Below, piece after piece: positions 41,242-42,122 of a stretch of DNA of 42,122 nucleotides. Position 1 is the first letter of the stretch, and each line of letters starts with the position of its first letter. The DNA is taken from assembly GCA_019308905.1 (NCBI GenBank), contig JAFDHF010000034.1, positions 1-42,122 on the forward strand, given 5' to 3'. Source of the DNA: Deltaproteobacteria bacterium. Lineage in GTDB: Bacteria; Desulfobacterota; BSN033; WVXP01. The position numbers and the translations under genes are program-made. A model generated the notes under the pieces. The model was given only the letters and a program-made list of their open reading frames with translations, was not told the DNA's origin and searched no databases.

Positions 41242-41991
41242 CTAGTACTTCCCGATGAACTCCTTGCCCGTTTCGATGAGGGGATCGCCGGGTTTCCATC
41301 CGGCGGGTGCCGCTTTTCCCGGGTTCGCCCTGACCGCCTGCATCGCCTTGATCTGGCGAATCAGCTCGTCAACGTTCCGCCCGACCGGGTCGGCTAGCAC
41401 TTCCACCGCCTGGACGACGCCGTCAGGGTCGACTATGAAACGGGCTCTGCGGTTCAAACCCGAAAACCTGTTCCACACCCCATACGCCCGGGAAACGCTG
41501 CCGCTCGGATCGGAGGCCATCACGTACCAAACGTTCTTCACCGTGGGCGATGTCTTCTTCCACATCCAATGCGAGAAATGAGTGTCTGTACTGATCGCGA
41601 TGACCTCTACACCCAAGGCCTTCAGTTCCGTTTTCGCGGCTGCGACCGCAGCCAACTCCGTGGGTCAGACAAAGGTAAAGTCCGCCGGATAGAAGCAGAC
41701 CACGCGCAACTTACCATTGAAATCGGACAACTTGACCATCTTTATCTCGTCGCCAACCACTGCAGGCAACTCGAAGTTGATGGCGTGCTCGCCGGGCAGC
41801 GGCATCCGCGAGGATACCGTTGCCTCCGCGCTCTCCGCCGGCCCCGCAGCGGCCGACTGCTCCGACGGCGTCCCGCAGGCACCGAGAACCTGCGCATTCA
41901 CCACACCCGGCAGGAGAACCCACATGGTACAGGCCATTGCCCACACCACGAAGGTCCGGGAATGAAGGCAAGCATTCCACATACGGTTCAT
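41242..41991 (-). CDS. Exported selenocysteine peroxiredoxin (in-frame TGA = Sec109)
   Basis: Read as one frame with TGA at 41667-41665 as selenocysteine, this is a 249-residue AhpC/Prx-family peroxiredoxin. The TGA falls exactly at the peroxidatic Cys in the motif PADFTFV-U-PTEL (PxxxTxxC). The frame is open before and after it, and a SECIS-like hairpin follows at the right distance. It has an N-terminal signal peptide (ending VVNA) and a 35-residue linker. The C terminus reads KAAPAGWKPGD where typical 2-Cys enzymes have VCPA, so the resolving Cys is missing. The ATG at 41991 has a strong AAAGGAGGT. It likely reduces peroxides in the periplasm, which is odd for a selenoenzyme needing a reductant. 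Annotation pipelines would split it in two. Confidence 0.85.
41638..41667 (-). promoter_or_regulatory. Sec UGA codon and bacterial SECIS hairpin
   Basis: On the minus strand the UGA (41667-41665) is followed 11 nt later by GGCUGC (41653-41648), an apical GGUC loop (41647-41644) and GCAGCC (41643-41638). The 6-bp stem with a GGU-containing loop 18-21 nt after the UGA matches bacterial SECIS elements, such as that of E. coli fdhF. It should bind SelB and place Sec at the catalytic position of the peroxiredoxin. Confidence 0.75.
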
Positions 41992-42122
41992 TGTTACCTC
42001 CTTTTCTTGGGGTATGCTCTCTTACCTCGCCAAGCACAAAAGCAAACCCCCATCGGCCGCCGAGTGCCATACCCATAGGACAGAAAAAGACAGCCGATAG
42101 AATGTGGATTCCTATTGTATCT
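41992..42122 (-). other. Upstream region of the selenoperoxiredoxin gene (window edge)
   Basis: The last 131 bp hold the ribosome site of the selenoperoxiredoxin gene and probably its promoter. I see no convincing -35/-10 pair. No other gene can be supported before the window ends. Confidence 0.3.

Noticed and set aside
41242-41991. Peroxiredoxin pseudogene or two separate genes
   Set aside because: The only interruption is a TGA exactly at the catalytic Cys, in frame, with a SECIS-like hairpin and a strong ribosome site; selenocysteine explains all of this better.

Overview
The window reads as a chromosomal segment of an anaerobic, GC-rich, Gram-negative bacterium, most likely an uncultured member of the Desulfobacterota (sulfate-reducing or acetogenic 'deltaproteobacterial' type). 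The reasons are a Wood-Ljungdahl (acetyl-CoA) gene set of the bacterial acs type, HdrABC-MvhD electron-transfer genes, a periplasmic tetraheme cytochrome c3, an outer-membrane lipid-asymmetry (Mla) operon, a flavodiiron protein and a selenoprotein. The taxonomic placement is inference from gene content; no rRNA or tRNA gene was seen.

Layout. 1-611: non-coding, with a 13-bp tandem repeat array and a strong sigma70-type promoter with a structured leader. 612-12444: nearly the whole Wood-Ljungdahl pathway except formate dehydrogenase (fhs, cooC, folD, a 70-aa protein of unknown function, acsD, acsA, acsB, acsC, acsE), with a second promoter before cooC and a structured RNA between acsC and acsE. 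12537-18830: hdrA (split in two), mvhD, metV, metF, hdrC, hdrB, the gene set of the soluble MetVF-HdrABC-MvhD methylene-THF reductase. 18847-23151 (minus strand): a PilZ protein and an mlaEFDCA operon. 23538-31046: a second metF-like gene, a receiver protein, a pseudo-receiver-MetF-MetV fusion, an AroE-like protein whose catalytic Asp is Asn, and two overlapping sensor kinase genes in the opposite direction. 31292-34610: metF, a NarI-type membrane cytochrome b, a small two-cluster Fe-S protein, a tetraheme cytochrome c and metV in one operon. 34645-38328 (minus): PrmA, an amidohydrolase and a flavodiiron protein. 38630-42122 (minus): small membrane proteins, a leucine-rich-repeat protein, a DUF169 protein and an exported selenocysteine peroxiredoxin.

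How the genes work together. Fhs and FolD convert formate to methylene-THF. MetF/MetV convert this to methyl-THF or the reverse. AcsE moves the methyl group to the corrinoid protein AcsCD. AcsA (CODH, matured by CooC) and AcsB make or cleave acetyl-CoA. Four MetF-type proteins and three MetV-type modules lie within about 18.8 kb, each in a different electron-transfer or signalling context. The two most notable are a MetF/MetV pair packaged with a membrane cytochrome b and periplasmic cytochrome c, which looks like a membrane-bound methyl-THF:quinone or cytochrome oxidoreductase, and a MetF-MetV fusion carrying a catalytically dead receiver domain. The right end holds a peroxiredoxin whose catalytic Cys codon is an in-frame TGA followed by a plausible bacterial SECIS hairpin.
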